Positions 1-10,416 of a DNA stretch of 64,000 nucleotides are shown here, one piece after another. The translations under genes and the position numbers were made by a program. Within the stretch, counting starts at the first letter, position 1. Each line of letters begins with the position of its first letter. The notes under the pieces were generated by a model. It searched no databases and was not told the DNA's origin. It worked only from the letters and a program-made list of their open reading frames with translations. Source of the stretch: Cristatella mucedo (taxonomy: Eukaryota; Bryozoa; Phylactolaemata; Cristatellidae); NCBI GenBank assembly GCA_009760855.2, contig WPIO01000012.1, forward strand, positions 5,887,501 to 5,951,500, written 5' to 3'.

Positions 1-730
1 GTCCGATATTGGGACGTTCCCATAAAATACGATTAAGGTGCCGACCTCAGCAAATTGAGAAAAAAAATGTTGCTTCGGTAGCTGGAGACCACCATCGGTT
101 TGACACTATGCTGCTGCGACCTCTGAGATTCTCTGCACTTTTTACCCACAAGCGGCTAGGTTCTGGATATTCAAATCATTTGCATTTGGGTCGGTCAAGC
201 AAGCTTCGTTGTCTAGTCGTGGTGCACTTGCAGCATGCATTCACACTTGCAGCATGCATTCATGTCTGTCCTCCCACGCACGTACATTACATGTACTCAT
301 GTTACTGTATTAATTTTGGTGAGCTGGCTCTGGCATATTAGTGGTCTGTTAGTGGCTGCACGTACTTTAAAGTTTTATGTTAGAATCAGAAGGAACCTGA
401 GGCTGCATTTTTGCGGTTCCACTGGAATCACAATTGTTTCTGCTCATTTCCCTCCCCAGGCCTCCGGGTAATCTATATTTTAATATGAATACCATTATGA
501 ATGCTGTGATCGGCTTTCGGATATTATTACAGCCACTTGTTTGCTGCACATCGATGGTCATGGGATGCAAGTGCATGCTAAACAAAAGCTTATAAGTTGT
601 CACTGCCACACTGGCACCTCTGCTGATGCCGTGGTTAATAGAGTCACGAGACGAGTAGGAGGGTTCGGGAAGAGGGTTGGGTAAACATTCCAAGGCAAAT
701 TGAAGACAACTTCAACCGTTCTCAGAGTAA
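1..730. other. Unassigned stretch
   Basis: No gene, RNA or repeat that I can name. A short direct duplication of a 'cttgcagcatgcattca'-type unit lies near 228-263. If the HAD phosphatase gene at 1633 extends leftward, this is probably one of its introns. Confidence 0.3.
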
Positions 731-1095
731 TTATAATAATACATTTGTTTATCCCCCATAACTTAATCTCTTTCTATGCACTTTATATATGCTGCAAAGG
801 AAGCATGGTCGTATAGTTATTGGTAGCATGCACAATGTCAACGAGCATACAATGGTTAAAGGTTATATGCACAGGGTCAGCCTGCAAATACGGTTAGTGG
901 CAGTATGCATAGTGTCAGCGCGAATCGGCACACAAAGAATGAATTACATAGACCCACTAAATGCAGTGCTAAATAAGTACATTTTAGTTACTTTTTAAAT
1001 GATTTAAAGTCAAGAGATGTCGTGACATCAATCGGGAATGAGTTCTAGGCTTCGGGAGCATACCATGGAGAGCATAAAATAGGAGTAAATAGATT
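731..1095 (-). mobile_element. L2-clade LINE, 3' UTR and tail fragment
   Basis: Read on the minus strand this ends in an (ATT)n-type tail at about 731-745, preceded by the conserved 'agagattaagtt' block. Further in comes the 3' UTR with repeated 'agcatgc' words and the 'ttagtggcagcatgc' motif. The same arrangement recurs at 3968-4460, 38108-38420 and 41470-41700. Only the non-coding 3' end is present, as expected from 5' truncation during target-primed insertion. Confidence 0.7.
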
Positions 1096-1632
1096 CACAA
1101 TGGTTCCTTGACAAGCCTCTCCCGTAGAGTTATCATCGGGTCCTGGTTGCTATTCCTCCGCTTGGAGTGACACTGCACGCGAGCAGCCACTTGCATGCCC
1201 CCATGGCTTGGCAGATAATATCGGCCAAAGCTAGGTATCGCAACGTGTCGCTTAGCCAAGACAGGCCCAGTTGAACACCTGCCTGTTGGGCAAGGTTGGC
1301 GACCTAACCAGCGACTAGAGACTGCTGCACACTGGAACCGGAACCTGCAGGAGGTGTGCTCTGTTGCTTACTGGGCTGGTGACACGGTCTGAGTGACAAG
1401 ATCATGTGCTGCTGTCGCAACTGTGCTATAGCACATCAGTAATTGTAAGGGAATAAAGTTTAGTGCTGTCGTGCCTGATTTGACCAGCCTCTAGAATTTC
1501 TTACCTACCCGATGCGTGTACAGTGCTGACCTATCGATCGGCGGTGTATGGATTGCACTGCCCTTGTCGTAGTCGTCCTCTGTCACTTGCATTTGTGCAG
1601 CTTTCGAGGCTGCTGTCGCCATGTTTGCACAG
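1096..1632. other. Unassigned, probably intron of the HAD phosphatase gene
   Basis: I found no exon encoding the amino-terminal DxD motif or cap region of the phosphatase here. The segment ends in a plausible 3' splice site (AG at 1631-1632) directly before a well-conserved coding exon. Confidence 0.4.
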
Positions 1633-1868
1633 GTGCCGAAAAGCTGATCCGGCACTTGCACGCGTACGGCGTGCCCATGGCCCTGGCCACGGGCTCGTCG
1701 CAGCCCAAGTTCAAACTTAAGACTGTACAGCACAAGGACCTGTTCTCCTTATTCCAACACGTTGTGTTCGGCTCCGGTGACCCTGAGGTGAAGCGGCCGA
1801 AGCCGGCCCCTGATTCGTACGTCGTCTGTGCTGCGAGGTTCAAGGACGGTCAGGCCAAGCCTGAAAAC
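1633..1868 (+). CDS. HAD-family pseudouridine-5'-phosphatase-like, penultimate exon
   Basis: The exon encodes the middle of a HAD-superfamily hydrolase of the HDHD1/pseudouridine-5'-phosphatase type, a cytosolic enzyme that removes the phosphate from modified nucleoside monophosphates. Its first codon, glycine GGT, is split across the intron. The reading then runs AEKLIRHLHAYG, the HAD motif II segment (ATGSS), the FKLKTVQHKDLFSLF helix, and the motif III region VKRPKPAPD with its lysine. The exon ends in phase 0 at AAC before a GTGAGT donor. The catalytic DxD motif I must lie in exons left of the window, so the gene is partial. Family assignment rests on the order and spacing of these motifs. 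A closely related HAD phosphatase such as a GS1-like paralogue cannot be excluded. Confidence 0.85.
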
Positions 1869-1884
1869 GTGAGTCATTAAAATA

Positions 1885-2003
1885 AATGTAATTCATTTGT
1901 ATAGCGCCCTGTGAGAACTGAATCTCTATTCTGGCACTTCACATATGCCATGGGGTGCGAGCCCGCAACCTCTGTCATCAAATACATTCACTTTAACCAC
2001 TAT
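1885..2003 (-). mobile_element. tRNA-derived SINE, family A
   Basis: Inside the phosphatase intron. On the minus strand it has a degenerate tRNA-like head, then 'catatg(g)..agtgcc', the 'agagattcagttctcacagggcgctatacaaatgaatta' type tail and an A-rich end. It is diverged and its head is shortened compared with the copy at 39378-39530. Confidence 0.75.
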
Positions 2004-3160
2004 GAATGCCAAACCAGCCCGATAGTCAGCTATGCCATGTCCTTGCCCTGTACGGCAATGATCGATGTGTGCTATTGATTGCTTTGATCACTCGTCTGTT
2101 GTACCTTTTTCGGAGAAAGATCCTCTATATCTGCTCATATCAGTCGCTAGTTTCCATACGTACCTGTACGTGTTGGAATCCATTCGGTGCCACATTAGCA
2201 GCCATTCCAGACAAAAGTCCAGCTGCTCGGCATGAGAGTATGAGATATCAGTCATGATGCACGCACATAATCTAGTGTGCTCGGCAGATCATTGTGCTGC
2301 CTGCTCTGAGTAATCAGCATCCCGTGTGTCTCTTGCTTAAGCCGATGGTGCCTAACTAAAGAGTAACAGAGTGAACCGAACAGGACTGTGTTTATTACCT
2401 ACTGGCTGCCACGGCTCCCCGAGCAGATGTACCGAATGGATTGGGGCTGCATTGCAGCTTCCCTGCTACGGCTGGGCTGCGTGCAACACAGTGTGTGGAT
2501 AGCCTTAGAGAAAGAAGCCCTAGCACCAAATGATCTGCACAGGAGGCACAGATGTGTTTTTGCAGCTGACCGACTGTCCAAGGCGAAGAAAGTATGCAAG
2601 TAATTTCTGTTTGCGGCATTATCTGTCTAGCTGTTTGTAGTGCACTCATATCGTATGATAGCGAGTCAAAATAACCTCACACCCTCACCGCTTTTGATGG
2701 AAGCTGTGTCTCATACTTCTCGCTAACGCCCCGTGAACTAGATTGAGCCTGTAGGCTGTCAACATAGAGTTTAACTAAATTGTTGACCAAGGGCAGAATG
2801 AGATGCAATTTTGGCCAAACTGCTCAGCAAGTGTGATGTGAAGCTTGAACAGAATCCAAGCTATCTGGTGTGTACTTAGGTAGATAAGTAGGATCAAGAT
2901 ATAAGCCATCAGGTAGAGAATGCCGAGCCAGACGCGATCAAGCAAAGTGGTCCTGCACCATGGCAGTCAAAGTGTATGCTCGATAGGGCAGAGGCAGCTG
3001 TTGGATCCCTCTGTTCTTTTCGGCTACTTGTGGATACTTTTAGCATATACAGGAGCAGTCGATTGTTATTTGATCGTGCTTCTTCAACCGTGCTGCTTCA
3101 CCTGTGCTACTTGCTTTACCCGTGCTTCTTCATCCGTGCTGCTTTTGCTTGATCGTGCAG
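2004..3160. other. Intron between the two phosphatase exons
   Basis: No embedded gene seen. The last 90 bases form an unusual polypyrimidine tract of degenerate 'cgtgctgcttca' units (about 3077-3150) leading into the acceptor 'gatcgtgcag' at 3151-3160. Confidence 0.6.
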
Positions 3161-3346
3161 GTGCTCGTCTTCGAAGATGCGCCGATGGGTGTGGAGGCAG
3201 CATGGGCAGCTGGCATGCGCTGCGTCTGGGTGCCAGACGAAAACATGGCCACGGCATCACACATCGATAAGGCATTCCTTATACTGCCTTCGCTCGAGCA
3301 TTTTAAGCCAGAGCAGTTTGGCCTGCCTCCATTTGTTGATGCCTAG
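3161..3346 (+). CDS. HAD-family pseudouridine-5'-phosphatase-like, terminal exon
   Basis: Sixty-one codons plus the stop TAG. It opens directly with the HAD motif IV strand, VLVFEDAPMGVEAA, whose acidic residues complete the magnesium site. It continues with AAGMRCVWVPDENM and closes with the family-typical carboxyl end SLEHFKPEQFGLPPF. The exon starts in phase 0, matching the phase-0 end of the exon at 1633-1868, so the two join without a frame problem. The joined open frame has no stops. No AATAAA is obvious in the next 100 bases. Together the two exons give about 140 residues, roughly the carboxyl 60% of a normal enzyme of this family. Confidence 0.88.
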   Translation: MLVFEDAPMGVEAAWAAGMRCVWVPDENMATASHIDKAFLILPSLEHFKPEQFGLPPFVDA

Positions 3347-3460
3347 TGGTAGAGTTTGTAATATTGGAATTACTAAATGGGCTCTTTTACAGTAAAGTCG
3401 ATGTACTGTTGCCAATGGTCGTTTTTGTACGCCCAGTGATGCTGACGTTCAGATAGACAG

Positions 3461-3545
3461 GGAGACGAGAGAGAGAGAGAGGGGGAGAGAGAACATAAGA
3501 AAGATGGAGAGATAGGGAGGAAGGGAGAGAGAGAGAGAGAAAACG
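3461..3545. repeat. Interrupted (GA)n microsatellite
   Basis: GA-rich run with a few substitutions. It separates the phosphatase 3' end from the LINE fragment that follows. Open frames across it are artefacts. Confidence 0.9.
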
Positions 3546-3589
3546 GTAGTTAGACCATGCATTTTTACCATCCATCCTGTCTTGACATA

Positions 3590-3945
3590 CGTAGCTCTCT
3601 CCTTGCAGGCCTTGCTGCATGTGCTATAAGACTCTTGCAGATGGTGCAAAACTCTAGCTTCTTTGTAGTTAAAATGTCACAAGTTTCAATTGTACTACCT
3701 CTCTTACCTGCAATCTCAGCCTCCAATCGAGCAGTGCATTGACACCTTACCACTCATTTTGGGTTCGTCGCTGCTAGTTTCAGCTTACCCATCTGAAATG
3801 CTTGCTCCTTGGACCTCCCTCACAATTCCTTGGGCTCCTCTGCCGTCATTCAGCTGTGCCTCTAGTCGACGTCAAATCAAAACGATATCGTGCATTCAGT
3901 TTCTGTGCAACACCAGACTGGAACTCACTACTGACTAACTTCATT
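3590..3945 (+). mobile_element. L2-clade LINE ORF2 carboxyl-terminal fragment
   Basis: In shifting frames it reads SLLAGLAACAIRLLQ.VQNSS and later the block equivalent to 'VPLVDVKSKRYRAFSFCATPDWNSLL', matching the region after the reverse-transcriptase core in the longer copy at 51660-53372. Several frameshifts and missing pieces make it a dead fragment. Confidence 0.75.
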
Positions 3946-3967
3946 ATTATATTCATGACCGGCTATA

Positions 3968-4460
3968 TATATAATAATAATGCACTTGATGAAGCGCCCT
4001 CAGAGAACTCAATCTCTCTCTCTAGGCGCTTTACATTTGCTTCAAAGGGAAATGCAATTGAATGGTGAGTAATATCATGCTTGATAAACCAACAAAATGA
4101 ATAACATGGTTAGGGGTGATATGCACAGGGTAAGCATGCAAATGTGGTTAGTGGCAGCATGCAGTGTCAGCATGCATAAGCACATGAAGGACGAATCACA
4201 GGGACCCACTAAACGCTGTCCTAAATAGGTGTTTTTAAATTCTTTTTGAATGTGGTCAGAATGCGTACCGAAAGCCGCTTAGGCTGTGAGTGCGCTATAC
4301 AAAACTCTCCTGCGTAACACCCACATGGTCTTTATGACTTTGTGGAGTTACAGACGGAGATACATTAGGTCAGAGGATGTTCTGACGCAGGTCGGGAGGG
4401 AGTTCCAGGCTTTGGGAGCATACGAACTAAATGCACGGTCTCCAAAGGATTTGAGGTTTA
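3968..4460 (-). mobile_element. L2-clade LINE 3' UTR and tail, split by a nested insertion
   Basis: The minus-strand tail (ATT)n is at about 3968-3980, followed inward by the usual 3' UTR. The copy is interrupted at 4260 by a 107-bp element and resumes at 4368 with 'ggatgttctgacgcaggtcgg', which aligns with 'agatgtcgtgacatcaatcgg' at 1014-1034 in another copy. The TA microsatellite starts where homology stops. Confidence 0.75.
4261..4367 (+). mobile_element. 107-bp mini-element with target-site duplication
   Basis: It begins 'atgcgtaccgaaagccgctt' and ends '..cagacggagatacatta', flanked on both sides by GGTCAGA (4254-4260 and 4368-4374). Removing it and one GGTCAGA restores the surrounding LINE 3' UTR. 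Nearly the same sequence occurs at 53701-53816 (+), and a diverged copy at 22069-22165 (-). The 3' end carries a short ACATT/ACATG-type tail, which suggests a retroposed origin such as the 3' end of an unseen LINE or a minimal SINE. I see no coding capacity. Confidence 0.8.
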
Positions 4461-4467
4461 TACAAAC

Positions 4468-4524
4468 ATATATATATATATATATATATGTGTGTGTATA
4501 TATATATATTTATATATATATATG

Positions 4525-4577
<53 letters not shown>
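4468..4577. repeat. (TA)n microsatellite
   Basis: Almost pure TA with TG/GT interruptions over about 110 bases, adjoining the end of the LINE fragment at 3968-4460. Confidence 0.95.
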
Positions 4578-4581
<4 letters not shown>

Positions 4582-4747
4582 AAACTAAAACCCCACTTAA
4601 TCTTTACTGAATATGCTTTGAGAGGGAGAGACTCGGTTCTCTTAGTGAGCTAAAAATGTTACGTTATTATTATGATTTCCTTAATCATGCGAGAAATATC
4701 GAGTGACAGCGAGATAAGAGAGATAACGAGAATCGGAATGAGAAAGC

Positions 4748-4775
4748 ACAGACGGAGATACATTACATTACATTA
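4748..4775 (+). repeat. Tail-only match to the 107-bp mini-element
   Basis: 'acagacggagatacattacattacatta' type sequence: the last 20 bases of the mini-element plus three ACATT tail units. Either a severely truncated copy or a remnant tail. It sits directly against the next LINE fragment. Confidence 0.55.
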
Positions 4776-6290
4776 GAGCGCACAAGAGAGACAGCTGTGC
4801 TGAGGTTCACACATATTTTGATTTGAGTCAGCAAAGTTAGTGGCACGAAGGAACCTTACAGTGAGTGACTGAAACTTGAAGTCGGTGTGCTGCTTGACTG
4901 AAAGCCAATGCAGGTCAGCGAGAAGTGATGTGATGTGGCAACTGCGACGCTCATGACAGACAAGCCTAGCTGCAGAGTTTTGTACTACTAACTGGAAGTG
5001 CCTGATTGCACAGGCTGGTAGACCAGCAAGTAGGGAGTTACAGAAGTCGAGACAAGATGTCAAACATGCATAAACCAATTTTGATGTAGTATCCCTGTCT
5101 AAGCAATCCGGAATTTTAGCGATGTTGTGTAACAGAAAGGAGACAGAATTGACTAAGGAGCTGATGTGGTCGACTTGTGAAAGGTCACTTTGGAGCATGA
5201 CACCTAGATTTTGTGCAGATGAAACAGTAGATGCGCTGGCAGAGCCGATTTTGAGCGTTAAGCTTTTGAGTTTTTGAATCACACTTGGTTCGCCCGTAAC
5301 TAGTAAGTTGGTTTTATAATCATCTAATTTAAGATAATTTGCTGCCATCCGTGTGCAGATGTTATCAATACATGCATTTAGCGAGTTTGGAGACATGACA
5401 TGCTGGATAGCTGGGAAGGATCAAAGAAAAGTTATAACTAACTGAGCATCATCTGTGCATAGAAGTGTAATCCTAGGTTGTGCCTGGCAATCACATCGGC
5501 TAGAGGGAGGGTATAAACCGTGAAAAGAACCGGACCAAGCACTCAGCCTGCGGTACCCCATACTTCAGAGGCTCCTCGGATGCTCTGTTTCCCTTAACAT
5601 CAATGCTCTAGAGTCTGCTGCCACTGAGAGCTAGGACTTAAGCTATTGCAGTGTATTACAAGTGCTCCCAAGCAGATGAGCGGCACTCAAGAAGGACTTG
5701 CTGATCGATAGTATCAAAAACTGCCGAAAGATCGAGCAAAACAAGCAGAGAAACTCTACCCGAGTCTGTATTCCTGCGAAGGTCGTTATACACCCGAAGC
5801 GGTGCTAACTCTGTGGAGTGATTAGCTCTAAAATCCAGACTGAAACTTGCTTCGATTAGCTATAAAATCCAGACTGAAACTTGCCTCCTAGCTGTGAAGT
5901 TTGAGTATATGAGTTCAGCCGATCTGTAACGACTGGTTCCAGTGCCGTTGATAGGAACGGCGAAAGGGAGACTGGGCGGAAGTTACTCAAGTTCTCTCAG
6001 TCTAGTGTTGCTTTCTTAATTGCTGGCCCTAACTACAGCTTTTTGAAAGGTGCAGTGACAATTTTGGATGCTAAGGACATATTTATTATGTTACTTATGC
6101 ATGGCAGCAGCAGATCAATACATAGTAACAGTGGGGTTGTGGGGATATGGTTTAGAGGACTATTAGTCTTCTTTGACTGGGAGATGAATTTCATGATGAG
6201 GTTACTAGTGGCCTCCTTGAATGTAGACATTGAGGTGCTGCGAAGAATTAAGAGAGGGTAGTCCTGTGGGCTTTTCATTGAGGGACAGAA
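4776..6290 (-). mobile_element. L2-clade LINE ORF2 (reverse transcriptase), decayed copy
   Basis: On the minus strand, from 6290 down to 4776, the frames give in order: IDLLLPCISNIINMSLAS, then KKATLD.ENLSNFRPVSL, HSTELAPLRVYNDLRR, LLVLLDLSAVFDTIDQQVLLE, a GPVLFTVYTLPLADVIA block, the YADD-box region (frameshifted near 5445-5470), and a 207-codon open stretch (5396-4773) covering the post-catalytic region including LKLDD.KTNLLVTG and FCNSLLAGLPACAIR. The order and motifs match L2/CR1-clade reverse transcriptases. Stops and frameshifts, and a 30-bp tandem duplication at about 5823-5885, show it is inactive. No amino-terminal ORF1 or endonuclease domain is seen. Confidence 0.9.
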
Positions 6291-6528
6291 GTCCAGATGG
6301 GATGCTGCTACCTTAAGCGTAGCCGTACTTACGTTCGAGCCCTGAAGTAGGCAATTCTATATAGCCTGCTGCAAACAAGGTAGGTGATAGCCGCTTGAGT
6401 TCTTCAGCCTCACAGATAAATTAGGCTTCTGGATTAGCTTCTCTTTCCTTTACTGTTATCATGTTTATGGACCAGCACTTAGCCTGAGTCTCGGCCCTTA
6501 CAGTAAGTTTCTCTCACTTCCCTACCCT
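6291..6528. other. Unassigned, possibly more diverged LINE
   Basis: No recognisable coding blocks. It may be the upstream continuation of the minus-strand LINE, but I cannot support that from the reading frames. Confidence 0.25.
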
Positions 6529-6575
6529 GGTCGTGCGTTCGATTTCCGTTGCTGGGAATTCTTGATTGCCCACTA
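6529..6575 (+). mobile_element. SINE family B fragment
   Basis: 'ggtcgtgcgttcgatttccg' followed by 'ggaattcttgattgcccac' matches the B-box side and the following body of the copies at 44738 and 60205. Only about 45 bases are recognisable. Confidence 0.4.
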
Positions 6576-7929
6576 CTTTCGCGATGAATTGCCGCAACAG
6601 CTCTCCTGCCCGGCATATAAACGAGGCTGCGAAATCAGCAAACATTTGCTTTCCAGAGTCCGCTGCTTGCCAGCAGGGTGCAGCGAATTACCGCGATCCT
6701 CCTCAATAAGGCGGAAATCGACAGGAAATTGGGGCAGCGATGCTCGAATTTTGGGTGAATATTGTAGGGGCACAGCACTCGGCCGATAGAACAATGTAGG
6801 TAAGGGAAGTCGGCAAGTCGGATCCGTAACTTTGGCTAAAGAATCGGCTCCGAGAGCTGGGCCGATCCAAGGGCTGGGCCGATTCGAAGCGGGCGCGCTG
6901 CGGACTGGGGCTCCCCACGCGACTTCTGCCAAGTGCTCTCTACGTCAAAGAAAAGAAATTCAATCTAGCGCGCGTGGACTCGTGCCGCTGCAGTCGTTGC
7001 AGTTGATTGCATGACAAGGCGCTCGCGCAAAGGCCCGAAATTTTGTGGGTAAACTTAAAATATTAGGTGATGAAATGCCAGTTCGGGCTAACGCACGTCC
7101 AATTTCTAGTGGATTTGCGATTAATTGAAGTTGATTGCAGTGGTTAGCGGTAGTGGCCAGAGTCCTTGCAGCCAATTTGCATGAGAACGCGCAGGTACAA
7201 TGTCATGAAATTTAGCGGATACATTATAGCTACCCTGCACTACAATATGCACTGTCACTTTGAGCTTTGTGCTTCCGATTTATGGTTGAATTTCGCTTAA
7301 TTAGAGCGGACTCGGTAATTTGTTGAACCTTTTTCAACATAGAGGGGACGTAGTTGCTTTTTTAAAATTACCAGCATCAGCTTCATTTTTTACATGAGAG
7401 AAAGTGTCGCTTTGGCATTTTTCAATTGACTTAACAACACTGAATGAGATATTCGACCTACGCATTGAATTTATCTGAGCGCTGTTGTTTCGTACACGCG
7501 TATCTGGCTTGGCTCTAGGGCATCCAGCTATATTTGATCTAAACGCCAAGAAGTCGTTTTTCTCGATGCGTTTTAGTTTTGCGGCTGTTTTTTACATCTA
7601 AGCTTTCTTTCCGGCTCTAAAATGGCCTCTTCGATTAAAGGTGGACGGCGACATTCGAGGAAACGCTCACATCCACGGTACCGGCTCACACTCCTTTGTC
7701 CGCCGACGTCCACCAGGCGCCCAGAACAAGTGGCGTCCTGTCTTGTTGCATTCATTATCTTACGCATGGACGAACGTGTTGAATTCGTAATTTTTGCTGC
7801 TGTCAATTAAAAATTCAGCTACGTGCTCTGTTTAGGAGTTCCGAGAAAATATGCTTCATTCAATCGCAAAAAGTTCTCGCATTAGCGCCTGAGCTGCTGT
7901 GGCTGCAACGCCATGCCAAGCTTACCCGC
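6576..7929. other. Unassigned stretch
   Basis: Short open frames occur on both strands but none has convincing protein character. Composition changes from CG-rich at 6830-6990 to AT-rich after 7200. I see no RNA gene or repeat. Confidence 0.3.
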
Positions 7930-8300
7930 AGCTACGCGCAGTGCTAGAAAATACTTGTTGAAAGCCAAAAAATTCAAATACATAAGCCGCTGATATATAT
8001 TCGCTCATCGTGTCGTCGTCCCAACACGATTCTTCAGTACCTCCCTTATCTGGCCAGGCATTGAGTCCACCAACAAGCTTCTTCGCTGTCTTTTCCGCTG
8101 TAGCGCATTTTACAGAGCATGAGTTTTTGTAAAAGTTGGCTATTGAAATACTAAGCCTGATATCCCAGCTTTTGCTGCCTGTCGTTATCGTCCCATAAGC
8201 GTTCTGCGGGTTCGAATCGCGCGACTCGGGAGGCTGCTGCTTCAGCGCCACACCCGGATTGATCAAAATAGCAAATACTTTACTTGCCTGGCAGTGCGCT
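7930..8300 (-). pseudogene. Tc1-like transposase carboxyl-terminal remnant
   Basis: On the minus strand the frame gives PPESRDSNPQN, a decayed version of the Tc1 motif SPDLNPIE that carries a catalytic-region acidic residue. It continues SWDIRLSISIANFYKN and then ATAEKTAKKLVGGLNAWPDKGG. The same order, including the end block EYISAAYVF, is found at 62931-63300 (-) and in part at 57790-58215 (-). These are remnants of one family of Tc1/mariner elements. Terminal repeats were not found here. Confidence 0.65.
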
Positions 8301-8489
8301 TCCTTAACCAATTAAGGACTTTTTTATGAATCCGATGTGTTGCTGATGCAATGGCAACTTTAGTACGCTTGTCATCATAGAAAATTCTCTTATTATCCAA
8401 ACTGTGTAACAGTCTCGGCAGCTGCGGCCATACTGCGAAAACATTTTGCGACTGCGTGTTCAATTGACAGGAAATTTATTGCAATAAAT

Positions 8490-8640
8490 ATAAATATAAT
8501 TCATTTGTATAACACCCTAAGAGAACTTAATCTCTATTCAGGCGCTTTATATAGGCCACGGGCATGAGCCCATGACCTCGATCGTCAAATACATTCGCTT
8601 TGATTTTAGACGAAGCGAGCACCTTAACCACTGGGAAAAA
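8490..8640 (-). mobile_element. tRNA-derived SINE, family A
   Basis: A nearly full copy on the minus strand: head with 'ggttaaggtgctcgc', B-box 'gggctcatgcccg', 'aaagcgcctgaatagagattaagttctcttagggtg' and an A-rich end. It contains a small insertion in the loop between the A and B boxes shared with the copy at 19765. Confidence 0.85.
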
Positions 8641-9275
8641 CTAGCATTGTCAATGGACCGGACCAGTAATTTGCACTACTCTAGCTCCGGAGCGTGTAAG
8701 CAAAATGAATGAAACTTAAAAGCATACACTTTAAACACATAACCGCATGGTATGCAATCGATACCAGAGCTTCATGCAGCTAGCTATTAGTAGATCGCAG
8801 CTTTTTGTGAGACCCCTGGTTAGCGTGCTGGCAGGTTGGCAGTGCGTTGGCCACCTGCCGCGACACTGACAAGCAGACAGTCATCAAATCTACGCTTGAA
8901 CCACCCGTGTTCGTCGGATCATAAATATAGACAAGGCGACGTCCTCTGCCCGCGACGCTATTTATTTATTTATACTCTGACCTCAAATGCAGCCACCAGC
9001 ATATTTATTGAATAGGCATCGCTCTTACGCCTCGGTCGTTTACGCGACTGGCTGATGCAACGTCAAATATATTCACATTTAGCAAAACACGGTGAACTGT
9101 CATGTCGCTTATGTATCACTGGTACTGCACTGCAATGTCTTAGGTTCTTTGTAACTTAGAGATATCAGAGTATTATTGTCAACCAGCAACAGTCACATGA
9201 GGAGCTTTTAGGCAGTTGTTTCTCCAATTAGCTGTGCTTTGTCTACTTTTTTTCAGAATTAAACTCTCCTTTTTC
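8641..9275. other. Unassigned stretch
   Basis: No gene or named repeat seen, apart from a short (TTTA)n run near 8958-8974. Confidence 0.3.
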
Positions 9276-10215
9276 CAATTTAATTGCCAAACACAATATG
9301 GGCTTTCATTTTTAACCAAATGACACCCAGTTGTACCGCGGTTTTGATAACTTCCTGCCTTCAAGCAAGTCCAAGTCTCTTAAATCGCTTTCAGCATATA
9401 TTGTTGACCTTTCCCACTTGAATGGAAGCAAACTTTCTCAAATTGAATAAAGATAAAACTAAGCTACTAATTTTTGGGTTAACCTAGCGTTACTGCGTAA
9501 GTAAGAAATTGAAACGCCTACCCTCAAAATGGGCTCAGCTAGCATATTTCTTGGTGCATCTGTACAAACTCTGCATTTCTTGTTCGGAAGTGACCATTCA
9601 GATGACCAATTCCATAATCGAGTTTACTTACTTTCAGATACGTTAGATCGCACAAATTTGGAATTTCCTAGAAAAGGATACGACAGACAGGCAATTCTAT
9701 TACTATGTTGCATCACATAATCACTTCTGTAACTCACTGCACGAATGTCGTCCTGCGTGTGCAATAGGACTCCAAAAGTTTATGCAAAACACTATGGCCA
9801 TGCTTATCTGTTGCGAGCTACGCAACTGCTACATTATCAACTTGCCACTTCTCACGGACCTGCGCTGGTTATCCAACAAGCAGCCTTTCAGCTTTTAAAT
9901 TCTGTAACTCATGTTCAGGCCCCTTCATTCTCTTGCTCCAGGCTACTTAGCCGAAATACTTGTCAATCATGCTTCGCATCGTACCACCCTCTTTTCTAGC
10001 TCAAATCATTTAGCTTTGCCTCTAACCAACCTCAAATATTTGGGAGACTATGCCTTCCGTTTGCGTGCTCCGAAAGTCTAGAACTCACTACCGAATGACG
10101 TCACACATCCCCTTACTGATGACATTAAAAAATATGCTAAAAAATCGGCTATTCCTCGCAGCATTGCTTCGTCCGCGTTAATTGTCCTGTCAGTGTGTAA
10201 TTACGCGTGAAGAAA
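9276..10215 (+). mobile_element. L2-clade LINE ORF2 carboxyl-terminal region, decayed
   Basis: In broken frames it reads LGFHFNQM (the position just before the YADD box), then EANFLKLNKDKTKLLIFG, then CNSL.ECRPACAIGLQK and LTDLRWLSNKQPF, and ends with a block ending in 'GRLCLPFACSESLELTTE'. The order agrees with 52270-53100, so it is one 5'-truncated insertion with many substitutions. It differs more from the 51660 copy than the 4776 copy does, suggesting an older or distinct subfamily. Confidence 0.8.
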
Positions 10216-10341
10216 CTGTTCACATTATCACTTACCAAATGACATGCCTCCTTTCCAACATATTTAATGTGCCTATAAAGAGACATTATCCATTTATCTT
10301 AGGGTTCTATACAGATTTAGTATTATTTTTATTTTATTAAC

Positions 10342-10416
10342 CAGGTCTAGGCCGAGGGGTAAGGTGCTCGCACTTGAAGAACACGGACGTTGGTTCGAGT
10401 CCTCCCGCTGGGCATG
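10342..10416 (+). mobile_element. tRNA-like SINE head fragment
   Basis: 'ctaggccgaggggtaaggtg' (A-box side) and 'ggttcgagtcc' (B box), spaced as in a tRNA promoter. The body after the B box does not match family A, and resembles family B only weakly. It is not a functional tRNA gene: I see no acceptor-stem pairing. Confidence 0.55.

Noticed and set aside
1548-1632. Upstream ATG extension of the phosphatase exon
   Set aside because: The codons before 1633 do not resemble the family, the DxD motif is missing, and an AG acceptor sits exactly where homology begins.
7573-7806. Minus-strand frame with VDVGGQRS, reminiscent of the G-protein alpha DVGGQRSER motif
   Set aside because: The match stops after these residues; no switch, GTP-binding or flanking G-alpha sequence is present. 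Chance similarity.
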